Origin: a candidate division TM6 bacterium UASB124
Lineage (GTDB): Bacteria > Babelota > Babeliae > Babelales > RVW-14
Reading direction: 5' to 3'
NCBI GenBank assembly: GCA_945872225.1
Contig: CAMBZK010000004.1
Span: 1-20,507, forward strand
Length of the DNA stretch: 20,507 nt
This document shows, piece after piece, positions 1 through 7,578 of this stretch. The position numbers and the translations under genes were made by a program. The stretch's first letter is position 1; each line of letters begins with the position of its first letter. The notes beneath the pieces are model-generated. The model made no database searches and had not been told where the DNA came from. It saw nothing but the letters and a program-made list of their open reading frames with translations.

Positions 1-757
1 CATGGGGGGCGTTGCGCTTGTCTTTAACGGTAAAATAAACACAAGCACTTATGTCAAGAAGTGTTGTAAGATACAGTATTTTATCCAATTGTTCGTCTGA
101 AAGTTCAAAGCGCTCTTGCCAGATAATATACGCGTCACTTCCTGGCGCAAGCGGTAGCAGACTATTGAAAAGCTCGTGCACGATAATAAAATCGGGTGTA
201 AAAGACCCTTCAGTGACGACTTGCATGGCAATGCGCGCCATGGTGCCGCATAAGCCGCCAATAAATAATATTTTATGCCGGTCATCTGGGGAGAGTTTTG
301 ATTGCACTGTAAATTCAGCAAATAGTTCTGATGAGAGCAGTTTTTTTAGGTCTTCGTTAACGGTCCTACCAGGCTGTAAATGATTTATGACGTGCTCTCT
401 AACGCGTCTTCTGAGCTCATGTTGGTTGATCGTACTGTAATTGGTGTATCCAAGGCTAGGATTAAAGCCTTCGATGTGGAATTGGCCTAACTGCACCCAA
501 GGAGCTTGTTTGGTGTCACTGCAGGGTGCGCCAAGATGAACGCTTGTTTCCCCGCCGCCTAGGCGCTGTGCTATATTCGCGTGGCCATATTCATGAGCAG
601 CCGTGGCAACCATCCAGCTGCTGTATTCGATCATACCAGCCGTAAGCAAAGCCCCTGGTTTAGCCTGCTCACGCAAATTTTGTTGAATGTCTACTGGCGC
701 TGTTAGGTAGGTAAAGGTTGCTAGGAGTCCTGCAGCAATACATTCAACGAGTGTCAT
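1..757 (-). CDS. Membrane-anchored M50-like zinc metalloprotease (partial, C-terminus beyond left edge)
   Basis: The reading frame is open from the ATG at 757 to the window edge (252 codons visible). A GAGGA Shine-Dalgarno sequence lies about 7 bases upstream, which fixes the start. The N-terminus is hydrophobic (about residues 5-20), and a second apolar stretch leads into HEYGHANIAQRLGG. Its H55, E56 and H59 form an HExxH zinc site, and the HExGHxxxAxxxG shape is that of M50 (site-2 protease type) peptidases. Further on, residues 197-208 (FNSLLPLAPGSD) resemble the second M50 motif (N-x-LP-x-P-x-DG), with Asp208 in the place of the third zinc ligand, although the DGG is not conserved. M50 enzymes cleave substrates in or near membranes. 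The gene starts 26 bases after the helicase stop, so it is probably the last visible gene of that transcript. The long segment between the two motifs (about 140 residues) is unusual. The metalloprotease call is fairly firm; the substrate is unknown. Confidence 0.68.
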   Translation of the reverse strand, partial: MTLVECIAAGLLATFTYLTAPVDIQQNLREQAKPGALLTAGMIEYSSWMVATAAHEYGHANIAQRLGGGETSVHLGAPCSDTKQAPWVQLGQFHIEGFNPSLGYTNYSTINQHELRRRVREHVINHLQPGRTVNEDLKKLLSSELFAEFTVQSKLSPDDRHKILFIGGLCGTMARIAMQVVTEGSFTPDFIIVHELFNSLLPLAPGSDAYIIWQERFELSDEQLDKILYLTTLLDISACVYFTVKDKRNAPH

Positions 758-783
758 GGCTAATCCTCAGGTGTAATCTAATG

Positions 784-3090
784 CTAAGCTGACTTGGTTA
801 AAAATTTACTTAATATTTTTTTCTGGCCCACTTTAAAAATAGCGGTGACATAAAAGTCTTGGTCAGGGGCTTTTTCGACATCAGTCACAATGCCCGTGCC
901 AAATTTTTCATGGTACACCGTCTGTTTTTTGTACCAAGGGGCTTTTGGGGCTGTAGTTGTTGGCGTGCTCGCTTTGTTGCTACTGTAAGGCGAATAAGCC
1001 GATGGCGTGTAAGAGCTTTTTTGAGCTGCCATAGTAGTCTTTGGCGCTTGATAACTATTGTGCATGAGCGGGTGGCCACTAATCCATTGTTCAAGCACGG
1101 TGCGTACTTGAAAGCGTGGTAGCTGCTCAAGATCAACCGTCTGGACAAGCTTGCCGGGGAGCTCATCTAAAAAGCGCGAAGGTGCTTGGCTTACCAGCTG
1201 CCCAAAGGTGTAACGGGTGTGGGCGTTACTAATGACCAAGTGCTCTTTTGCTCTCGTCATGCCGACGTACATCAACCGACGCTCTTCTTCAAGGTCTTCA
1301 TTGGTATTGAGTGACCGTTGGCTTGGGAGCAGCCCTTCTTCAAGGCCAGCCATAATAACGGTATCAAACTCAAGCCCTTTGGCTGCGTGCAGCGTCATCA
1401 TAAGTACGGCCGGTGTCTGTTCATCTTTGTCGCCAGACTCTTGCAGGAGTGAGACTTCATGTAAAAATGACTCAAGAAGGCCCGTGATGTTGGCGTGCTT
1501 TTGTTCAAAAATATCAATTGCCTGTATAAATTCTTGTACGTTTTCTTGCTTTGCTTGGGCTTCTTGCAAATCATAGGCGGCGTTTAGGTACGTAGTGTAC
1601 TCAACGTGATTTATGATCTGTTTCAGAATCATGCTTGGCGAGTCAGCAGGGTCAATGCTTCCATAGAGCTGTAAAAAGCTTTGTACCGCGCGTTTTTTAG
1701 TTGGTGTGAGCGCTGTTTCAGTATCAGCTGCCATAAAGGTTAGGACTTGTTTGAAATCCATGAATGGCTGTTGCTGCCACATTTTCAGCAGCTCTTCTTC
1801 AAATTTTTCACCAAGGCCACGTGCAGGAACGTTGACAATGCGTAGTAGGCTGATTTTATCAAACGGGTTGACGACAAGCCTGAGATACGCGAGTAGGTCT
1901 TTAATTTCTTTACGCTCATAAAAACGAATGCCACCGATAATTTTATAGGGGATTGCCTTGTGGATGAGCGCTTCTTCAATATTACGTGATTGATAGTGCG
2001 TGCGGTACAAAATAGCAATGTCAGGCATAACCTTTTTTGTGCTCATGAGCTGGACCACGGTTGCAATGGTTTCAGCTTCCTGATCGCCAGACCCACAGGT
2101 GATGCGTAAAATTCTGTTTGAAGCGGTGCGTGTTGACCACAGCTCTTTAGGATTGCGCATGGTGTTGTTTGCAATCACATCATTGGCTGCTTGCAAAATA
2201 GGCTGCACAGAGCGGTAGTTTTGCTCAATTTTGACGGTAGTGACGGGTGCGAAATCAGTCTGGAACTTAAGCATATTTGCTACCGTAGCCCCACGCCACG
2301 AGTAAATGGACTGGTCTTCATCGCCAACTGCGCACATTGAATCAATAGCCAAGGCTTTATTTTGGGTAGCCATCGCCAGGAGCAACTGATGTTGCACATC
2401 GCTGGTATCTTGGTACTCATCAACCAAAATATGCCGGACGCGTTGTTGTAATTGTTGTTGGAACTCACTATTTTTTTGCATGCCTTCAAGTACTTTTAAA
2501 ATGAGGTCATCAAAATCGAGGCAGCGGGAAGAGGCTTTTTCAGCTTCATATTGCAAGTAAATTTCTTTAAACATGGGGATGACACCAATTTCCATGGCAG
2601 CGAGATTGCCGGCGGCAACCCTGTTTTTGTGGCGTGAAATAGCAAAAGTGATTTGCGATGCGGTGATGTATTTTGCCAGTGCGTACTGCTTCATAATTTT
2701 TTTGATCAAATCCTGTTGATCATCGGCATCAAGAATCGTGAACTGTGGCATGCCAGTGAGCGCCGGGTAGCTGCGTAGCAGTTGCAGGCAGTAGGAGTGG
2801 AAAGTGCCAATAAAAGGCAAGCGATGAATGCCTTGCAACAGTTGGAGCAAGCGCTCTTTCATTTCCCCCGCGGCTTTATTGGTGAAGGTGAGTGCGACCA
2901 CTTGGTGTGGTTCGACGCCATTGTTAGCAATTAAATGGGCAATACGCGTAGTGATAACGCGTGTTTTTCCTGAGCCAGCACCAGCAATAATGAGCAAGGC
3001 TTCGCGGTCATGCAAGACAGCGGTGCGCTGATTGTCGTTTAGGCCGGTACTAATAAGCTGTTGTAGGTCTTGAAAGTGAGTTGTTGTCAT
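784..3090 (-). CDS. pcrA: ATP-dependent 3'-5' DNA helicase, PcrA/UvrD (superfamily 1A)
   Basis: This helicase unwinds DNA in nucleotide-excision and mismatch repair and clears RecA filaments or stalled RNA polymerase. All SF1 motifs are visible: the Q-motif region LNDNQRTAV, Walker A AGAGSGKT (about 36-43), motif Ia TFTNKAAGEM, Walker B DEYQD (about 224-228), motif III GDEDQSIYSWRG (about 256-267), motif IV EQNYRS, motif V TLHAAKGLEFD and motif VI YVGMTRAKEHL. The C-terminal 45 residues (VYHEKFGTGIVTDVE onward) match the Tudor-like domain that in PcrA contacts RNA polymerase. At 768 residues it has normal family length. The ATG at 3090 is chosen; an in-frame TTG at 3099 would add three residues and overlap the upstream translocase stop (3092-3094). 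Either way the two genes abut and are probably translationally coupled. A RecB- or Rep-type helicase is less likely because of the C-terminal domain. Confidence 0.93.
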   Translation of the reverse strand: MTTTHFQDLQQLISTGLNDNQRTAVLHDREALLIIAGAGSGKTRVITTRIAHLIANNGVEPHQVVALTFTNKAAGEMKERLLQLLQGIHRLPFIGTFHSYCLQLLRSYPALTGMPQFTILDADDQQDLIKKIMKQYALAKYITASQITFAISRHKNRVAAGNLAAMEIGVIPMFKEIYLQYEAEKASSRCLDFDDLILKVLEGMQKNSEFQQQLQQRVRHILVDEYQDTSDVQHQLLLAMATQNKALAIDSMCAVGDEDQSIYSWRGATVANMLKFQTDFAPVTTVKIEQNYRSVQPILQAANDVIANNTMRNPKELWSTRTASNRILRITCGSGDQEAETIATVVQLMSTKKVMPDIAILYRTHYQSRNIEEALIHKAIPYKIIGGIRFYERKEIKDLLAYLRLVVNPFDKISLLRIVNVPARGLGEKFEEELLKMWQQQPFMDFKQVLTFMAADTETALTPTKKRAVQSFLQLYGSIDPADSPSMILKQIINHVEYTTYLNAAYDLQEAQAKQENVQEFIQAIDIFEQKHANITGLLESFLHEVSLLQESGDKDEQTPAVLMMTLHAAKGLEFDTVIMAGLEEGLLPSQRSLNTNEDLEEERRLMYVGMTRAKEHLVISNAHTRYTFGQLVSQAPSRFLDELPGKLVQTVDLEQLPRFQVRTVLEQWISGHPLMHNSYQAPKTTMAAQKSSYTPSAYSPYSSNKASTPTTTAPKAPWYKKQTVYHEKFGTGIVTDVEKAPDQDFYVTAIFKVGQKKILSKFLTKSA

Positions 3091-3091
3091 A

Positions 3092-4393
3092 TCAATCAAT
3101 TATCTTTTTATCAGCAATAAGCTGTTTGTTTTTTGTCCCAAGATACCACGCAACCCCTGACCAAACCCCACACATAGTCATAGCAATAAGTGGCCCACAG
3201 CTCATGAGTTGTGCTGTGGATGAAAATATCGAATTAACGCTGGCGCCAACGGCATAAAAACCACGGTAACCAACGCCATCAATCCAACTTTTTGCTTTAA
3301 ATTTTATATCCATACTGGTTGGAATATACAATGTTTCTTTGCAGGGAGTGTTGAGCGCGTAGCTGAGGCTCTTGAGTGTAACAATGGCGGTAAACAGAAC
3401 CCATAACGTTGGGCTAACCCAGACGTAGCTGATCATGCCAAACACCAAGAGTGGAAAAGCAACCATACAGGCCCGAACACCGAAATTACGAATAAAAAAA
3501 CTGGAGCCAACAAAGGCGAAAAAGAGAGCAACCAAATTGGTTGTTTGGACGAGAGAAGCGGTAAAGGCTGCCATCTCTTCAAGCGTTTTAAAATTTTCTT
3601 CGATGCAGTGCATCATTTGGTATTCAAGAATACCGCTGACCATCGTGTAGAGCGCGGTAGTGCTGATGAACGCCAGGAGGTAGGGACGCGTTACAATCAA
3701 GCGAAGGCCTTCGATAGGGCCAGTTGGTCGTTTTGATTTTGCAATGTTGATGACGTCTGGGTTGTAAACCACAAACGCACGGATAATGCCGATAATAATG
3801 AACATACTGAGCCCAGCGCCACCAACTAGGGCAGGAATGCCGAGGTATGTAGCCTGCTTAACCAGTTCTGGTCCGGCAATAGAGCCAATTTGGGTAACGG
3901 CCATAATGAGTGGATAGCAGCGTTGAGCACTATCTGTTTTGGCACTACTGGCAACAAATGACCAGAAGAGCGCAAGCATGATCATGACAAAGCTTTCAAT
4001 GCCGATGTAAATGGCCCAGCCAAGGATGGCATAAGGGCTTGCCGCGGCAGCACCAAGGCCGTGCGTATCATGTGCCAGGAAGTAGGCAACGACCATAAAG
4101 AAAACGCCGTAAAGGCTGCAAAAAATATAAAACAGTTGGTATTTTTCTACACGATCTACGAGCTGCGAATAAAACAGGGTGAGTGGAATCATGACTAAGA
4201 ATGAGGCGATTTTTGCACTTGGCAGGTAAAAAGTACCGACAAAGCGCATAAACAAAATTTCTTTCAATGGGCGTAGTACCGAGTACGTGCTGATGAAAGA
4301 AAATGAGATAAGCGACAAAAGCCCAAAGCGGCGCAGCTCTTCTTTGGTGATATCACCCCATAAAATACGCGCTAGGCTAAGAAAAATATTCAT
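3092..4393 (-). CDS. ATP/ADP translocase-type nucleotide transporter (Tlc/NTT family), paralog C
   Basis: This is a polytopic inner-membrane carrier of the Tlc/NTT family, which in intracellular bacteria exchanges host ATP for ADP or imports nucleotides. It has 433 residues with about 11-12 hydrophobic segments. Family signatures are LRPLKEILF near the first membrane segment, containing the conserved substrate-contact Lys, and PCKETLYIPTSMDIKFKAKSW near the end, which matches the family's PTKE-x-(A/L)YIP-x-(K/G)KAxID block. The ATG at 4393 is preferred over an in-frame TTG at 4405, because the N-terminus MNIFLSLARILWGD then aligns with paralogs A and B (ARALWGDL). No clear Shine-Dalgarno sequence precedes it. 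A terminator-like hairpin lies only 26 bases upstream, which leaves little room for a separate promoter. The stop overlaps or abuts the helicase gene. Substrate specificity (ATP/ADP, other NTPs, NAD) cannot be read from the sequence; KE replaces the KD of the other two copies. Confidence 0.88.
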   Translation of the reverse strand: MNIFLSLARILWGDITKEELRRFGLLSLISFSFISTYSVLRPLKEILFMRFVGTFYLPSAKIASFLVMIPLTLFYSQLVDRVEKYQLFYIFCSLYGVFFMVVAYFLAHDTHGLGAAAASPYAILGWAIYIGIESFVMIMLALFWSFVASSAKTDSAQRCYPLIMAVTQIGSIAGPELVKQATYLGIPALVGGAGLSMFIIIGIIRAFVVYNPDVINIAKSKRPTGPIEGLRLIVTRPYLLAFISTTALYTMVSGILEYQMMHCIEENFKTLEEMAAFTASLVQTTNLVALFFAFVGSSFFIRNFGVRACMVAFPLLVFGMISYVWVSPTLWVLFTAIVTLKSLSYALNTPCKETLYIPTSMDIKFKAKSWIDGVGYRGFYAVGASVNSIFSSTAQLMSCGPLIAMTMCGVWSGVAWYLGTKNKQLIADKKIID

Positions 4394-4408
4394 GATACCA
4401 GACAAATT

Positions 4409-4444
4409 TAAAATAAAATGGGGGCCGGTTATGCACCAGCCCCC
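4409..4444 (-). terminator. Terminator-like hairpin between translocases B and C
   Basis: On the minus strand, GGGGGC-tGGT pairs with ACCgGCCCCC (bases 4435-4444 with 4420-4429, one mismatch) around a 5-base loop, followed by ATTTTATTTTAAATTT. It lies 23 bases after the stop of translocase B and 26 bases before the start of translocase C, so it would reduce or regulate readthrough into translocase C and pcrA. Confidence 0.7.
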
Positions 4445-4467
4445 ACACGATATAATTCAGTGATTAA

Positions 4468-5772
4468 CTACTGAACAATTTGATTTTCGTTGGTGAGCTT
4501 TTCATTTGAGCGGCCAACAAACATGGCAACCATAATCCAAACACCAACAATACCAAGGGAGATCAGTGAGCCGTAAAGAATCAGGTCAGTCATGGTTGTG
4601 AACATGGCGTTAATACCTGAGCCAGTAGCTTTTGCAGAGCGTCCACCAAAACCGTCAATCCAGCTTTTAGCTTTGAATTTAACGTCTTTGCTGGTAGGGA
4701 TCCACATAATTTCTTTGCAAGGGTTGTTAAGCGCATAGCTTAAACCTTTAATTGCTACCATTGCGCCAAATAGGCCCCATAGTGATGGGAACAACATGGT
4801 GTACACAACAACGCTAGCAACCGCGCATGGGAACATAACCAAGCAGAAGGTTAAGCCAAAGCGGCGGATGAAATAGCTGGTACCAATGAATGCAAATACC
4901 AATGCAAGCAAGTTGCTCGCTTGGCCGAACATGCCCAAGAATTCAGTAACTTTTTCAACAGTTGCAAAGCTTTCGTCAGCGATGAACTTCATTTGATAGT
5001 CAAGAATGGTTGCAACAACTTCGTACAGGGTTGATACGCCAAGGATACCAAGCAAATATGGCTTGCTGACAAGCAGACGAAGACCTTCGATAACGCCGGT
5101 AGCCTTTTTGTTCTTATCTTTTGGCGCTTCTGCACCAGCTGCTGGATTCATTTTAACGAAGGCAAATACCATCAAGGTAACCATCATAATGCTTGCGCTA
5201 ACGATAGCTGCAAGTTGTGGCATGCCGATGCTGCTTGCGTAGGTTGCCAAGGTTGGTCCTGCAACGCCACCAATTTGCGCGCCTGCAATAATCAACGCAT
5301 AACCACGTTTTGCAGATGCTTGGTCGGTGCTGCTGTTAACAAATGACCAGAACAATGAGATAACCAATGAACCAAAACTTTCAATACCAAGGTAGATAAC
5401 CCAACCAAGAATACGTGATGGATCAGCAACAGGGTTTGCCAAGCCAACAGAAGGGAGGGTGAGCGCGTAAGCAATGCCCATGAAAAGGGTTGCGTACGCT
5501 GAGCAGATGATATAGAACAGGTGCTGCTTGGAGAACATGTCTACTAATTTTGAGTAGAACATGATGAGGGGGATAATGAAACAGAATGATGCAATTTTTG
5601 CATACGGAATGTAGGTTCTTCCTACAATACGCATGAACAATGCATCTTTAATTGGTCTCATCAACCAATAGCTGCCAATAATGAACAGGAATGTCAGTGA
5701 AAGCATACCAAAACGTTTGATATCTTCACTTGAAAGATCGCCCCAAAGCGCTCTTGCTAACCGAGAAAACAT
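4468..5772 (-). CDS. ATP/ADP translocase-type nucleotide transporter (Tlc/NTT family), paralog B
   Basis: This 434-residue membrane carrier of the Tlc/NTT family is the middle of three adjacent copies. The N-terminus MFSRLARALWGDLSSEDIKRF leads into the first membrane segment and the family motif LMRPIKDALFMRIVG, with the conserved Lys-Asp pair. The late block PCKEIMWIPTSKDVKFKAKS matches the family's conserved PTKE-x-x-YIP segment with its key Glu. The ATG at 5772 is preceded by a strong AAGGAGA Shine-Dalgarno sequence 5 bases away, the best of the three copies, which suggests this paralog is the most strongly translated. It is closer in sequence to paralog C than to A. A candidate promoter lies 100 bases upstream, and a Rho-independent terminator follows the stop. 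Its likely role is energy parasitism or nucleotide uptake from host cytosol; the transported species is not determined. Confidence 0.9.
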   Translation of the reverse strand: MFSRLARALWGDLSSEDIKRFGMLSLTFLFIIGSYWLMRPIKDALFMRIVGRTYIPYAKIASFCFIIPLIMFYSKLVDMFSKQHLFYIICSAYATLFMGIAYALTLPSVGLANPVADPSRILGWVIYLGIESFGSLVISLFWSFVNSSTDQASAKRGYALIIAGAQIGGVAGPTLATYASSIGMPQLAAIVSASIMMVTLMVFAFVKMNPAAGAEAPKDKNKKATGVIEGLRLLVSKPYLLGILGVSTLYEVVATILDYQMKFIADESFATVEKVTEFLGMFGQASNLLALVFAFIGTSYFIRRFGLTFCLVMFPCAVASVVVYTMLFPSLWGLFGAMVAIKGLSYALNNPCKEIMWIPTSKDVKFKAKSWIDGFGGRSAKATGSGINAMFTTMTDLILYGSLISLGIVGVWIMVAMFVGRSNEKLTNENQIVQ

Positions 5773-5871
5773 ATAGTCTCCTTAGATGGGTGAATAAATA
5801 ATAGTTCTCAACACAACTTACTGGGCTGCTTATTTAACGAGCTGCTCAGTAAAAAAACAACACGACTCGAC

Positions 5872-5900
5872 ATTTTAGCACAGACTAAAAAAAACACCAA
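5872..5900 (-). promoter_or_regulatory. Candidate sigma70-type promoter for translocase B
   Basis: The minus strand reads TTGGTG, a 17-base spacer including a T8 run, then TAAAAT preceded by TGC (an extended -10). It lies in the 136-base gap after translocase A. The -35 match is only partial. A weak imperfect inverted repeat at about 5819-5850 would fall in the leader. Confidence 0.4.
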
Positions 5901-5908
5901 TAGGCCAA

Positions 5909-7249
5909 TTAATCAATAATCTTGTTCTCATCAACCGTTTTATTAAACGTCTTGCCGATAACGGCTGCAAGGCCTATCCAGAGGGCAATAAGCCCAATAG
6001 TAAAGCCACCAGCAAGGGTAAGTGCCTGGCCTACAACGCCATTAACAACGGAGCCAGAGGCTTTGGAAAAGCGCTTGCCAAACATTTCAATCCACGCCTT
6101 GGATTTGTACTTGATATTGCGTGAGGTTGGAATATAAAGGGCTTCTTTGGTTGGCTGGTTGAGGGCGTAACCAAGTGCTTTTGCAATCAGCATCACATAA
6201 AAAATCGTCCAGAGCGTTGGATTGAGTAGGTACCAAGCTATAAAAATCCCAATGCTCAATGGATACAAAATAAGCGAAGTGCGAATGCCAAGCCAGCGAT
6301 GAAACACTGACGTGCCGATGAGGGCAAATAGGCATGAAATGCCTTGTACGGCAAGGCCGTATTCAAATAGAAACTTGTTAACCAGACCCGGTTCAACGTA
6401 GGTGGTTTTCACCAGCAAGGACATTTGGTAGCCCATGACGGTTGAGACAACCTCTTGGAAGAAGACGAGGCCAAAAATGCCCATGACGTACGGGTGGGTG
6501 AGCAAGAACTTTAAGCCATCCAGAAAGCCGACGGCGACCTTGGCTGTTCGTTTTGATTCTGTTGCCTCTACCTGGTCTGCGTAGCCCGTCATGCTTGATG
6601 CACGCAAGGTTTTGGTCAGCAGCCAAACAGTCCCAGCGATCATAACGAACATGACGACAGAGATGAGCGCTATAAGCGGCACACTGCTTGCGTACTGTGA
6701 TGCGTCGTACGACAGATAGTTGCCTAGTATGGTGAACGCAAAGCCGCCAAGCTGGCTGCCAAAAATAATGAGGCCATAACCCTTTTTAGCTGATTCTGGG
6801 GTCGTGATATCGTTCACGAACGACCAGTACAGCGTCATGATCAGATCGATATAGCTTTCACAGAACACATAAAAGGCCCAGCCCAATATGCGTTTTGGAT
6901 CAGTGGCAATGTTTGCCACACCAATGCTTGGATGATGTAGAAAATACACAAAAATCAACCCAAGCACGGTGTAGACACTTATGAAAAAATAGATCAGCTT
7001 CTCTTTGTTGTACATGTCAACAAGGCGTGAGTAGAGCAGTACAATCGGGAAAAAGAGCGAGACTGAGAGAATTTTTACGTAGGGGAGATACTCTGGCCCA
7101 ACCGTATTGATGAAAATACTGTCTTTCAGGGTTTTGAGTGGCCACCATGAGCCGATGAGAAAGAAAAAACCGACAGCAAGAAGGGCGTATTTTTTGAGCT
7201 CTTCACCGTGAAGATTGCCCCAAAGTGCTCGAATAATTTTATTAGCCAT
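5909..7249 (-). CDS. ATP/ADP translocase-type nucleotide transporter (Tlc/NTT family), paralog A
   Basis: This 446-residue polytopic carrier is the first of the three adjacent Tlc/NTT genes in transcription order and the most diverged. The N-terminus MANKIIRALWGNLHGEELKKY is followed by WWPLKTLKDSIFINTVG, which carries the LKD motif typical of chlamydial and rickettsial nucleotide transporters. Near residue 370, PTKEALYIPTSRNIKYKSKAW and then EMFGKRFSKASGS match the family block most faithfully of the three copies. Between the halves is a hydrophilic loop (about residues 215-235) longer than in B or C. The ATG at 7249 has only a weak AAAGAG upstream. A terminator-like hairpin stands 40 bases before the start. 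Compared with about 500 residues for characterised plastid and chlamydial transporters, all three copies are somewhat short but carry both signature blocks. Confidence 0.9.
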   Translation of the reverse strand: MANKIIRALWGNLHGEELKKYALLAVGFFFLIGSWWPLKTLKDSIFINTVGPEYLPYVKILSVSLFFPIVLLYSRLVDMYNKEKLIYFFISVYTVLGLIFVYFLHHPSIGVANIATDPKRILGWAFYVFCESYIDLIMTLYWSFVNDITTPESAKKGYGLIIFGSQLGGFAFTILGNYLSYDASQYASSVPLIALISVVMFVMIAGTVWLLTKTLRASSMTGYADQVEATESKRTAKVAVGFLDGLKFLLTHPYVMGIFGLVFFQEVVSTVMGYQMSLLVKTTYVEPGLVNKFLFEYGLAVQGISCLFALIGTSVFHRWLGIRTSLILYPLSIGIFIAWYLLNPTLWTIFYVMLIAKALGYALNQPTKEALYIPTSRNIKYKSKAWIEMFGKRFSKASGSVVNGVVGQALTLAGGFTIGLIALWIGLAAVIGKTFNKTVDENKIID

Positions 7250-7274
7250 GACTCTTTGCGAAATAAGTTAGGGG

Positions 7275-7308
7275 TAAAAAACAAAAATTCCGGAGCGAAT
7301 AACTCCGG
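7275..7308 (-). terminator. Terminator-like hairpin upstream of translocase A
   Basis: A perfect 6-bp stem CCGGAG/CTCCGG (7290-7295 with 7303-7308) with a 7-base loop is followed on the minus strand by AATTTTTGTTTTTT. It begins 12 bases after the stop of the small minus-strand ORF ending at 7321 and lies 40 bases before translocase A. It may therefore terminate that ORF or act as a leader hairpin for the transporter. Confidence 0.65.
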
Positions 7309-7313
7309 CATTT

Positions 7314-7342
7314 TCTATAATTATGCACATGTAGTCGTACAA
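7314..7342 (-). promoter_or_regulatory. Candidate promoter for translocase A
   Basis: The minus strand has TTGTAC, a 17-base spacer and TATAGA. The predicted start point (about 7307) coincides with the first base of the hairpin at 7290-7308, so the transcript would begin with that stem-loop. The consensus match is modest. Confidence 0.35.
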
Positions 7343-7578
7343 TTCATTATGAGACCATTGTACCTGCGGATCACAAAAGCGTCAATCTTGGCATGATAAT
7401 CTGGATGAAAAAAGGCAATGGTGGTGACAAACTGTATTTTATTGGCGGCTATATCTTGCTGAATAACTCTAGCTTCGTTATTATTTCGAGCAGTAAAGGT
7501 TTTGGTTTGAGACTGGCAGCCAATTTTCAGCAGGAAAAATTTATGAACCTCTCTTTGTTTCTCATCATTATTATGCAA
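7321..7578 (-). CDS. Doubtful small ORF (85 aa), possible gene remnant
   Basis: This is a short ORF of unrecognised function between the LRR block and the translocases. The codon choice and composition look protein-like, for example VTTIAFFHPDYHAKIDAFVI near the C-terminus, with no membrane segment or signal peptide. Its stop is followed 12 bases later by a good Rho-independent terminator in the same orientation, which is the main reason to keep it. Against it, the first 36 bases overlap head-on with the signal-peptide region of the LRR gene starting at 7543, the Shine-Dalgarno candidate (AGGG, 8 bases away) is weak, and no family is recognised. It could be the tail of a decayed gene whose 5' part was lost when the LRR genes arrived. 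Confidence 0.3.
   Translation of the reverse strand: MHNNDEKQREVHKFFLLKIGCQSQTKTFTARNNNEARVIQQDIAANKIQFVTTIAFFHPDYHAKIDAFVIRRYNGLIMNCTTTCA
7456..7484 (+). promoter_or_regulatory. Candidate promoter for the first LRR gene
   Basis: TTGCTG, a 17-base spacer, then TATTAT (5 of 6 to the -10 consensus) lie 58 bases before the start at 7543. The -10 lies inside a 16-base box (TTATTATTTCGAGCAG) that recurs with one change upstream of the second LRR gene. Confidence 0.35.

Noticed and set aside
51..383. 110-codon plus-strand ORF near the left edge
   Set aside because: It is antisense to the continuous M50-like frame with HEYGH, which has a Shine-Dalgarno start at 757.
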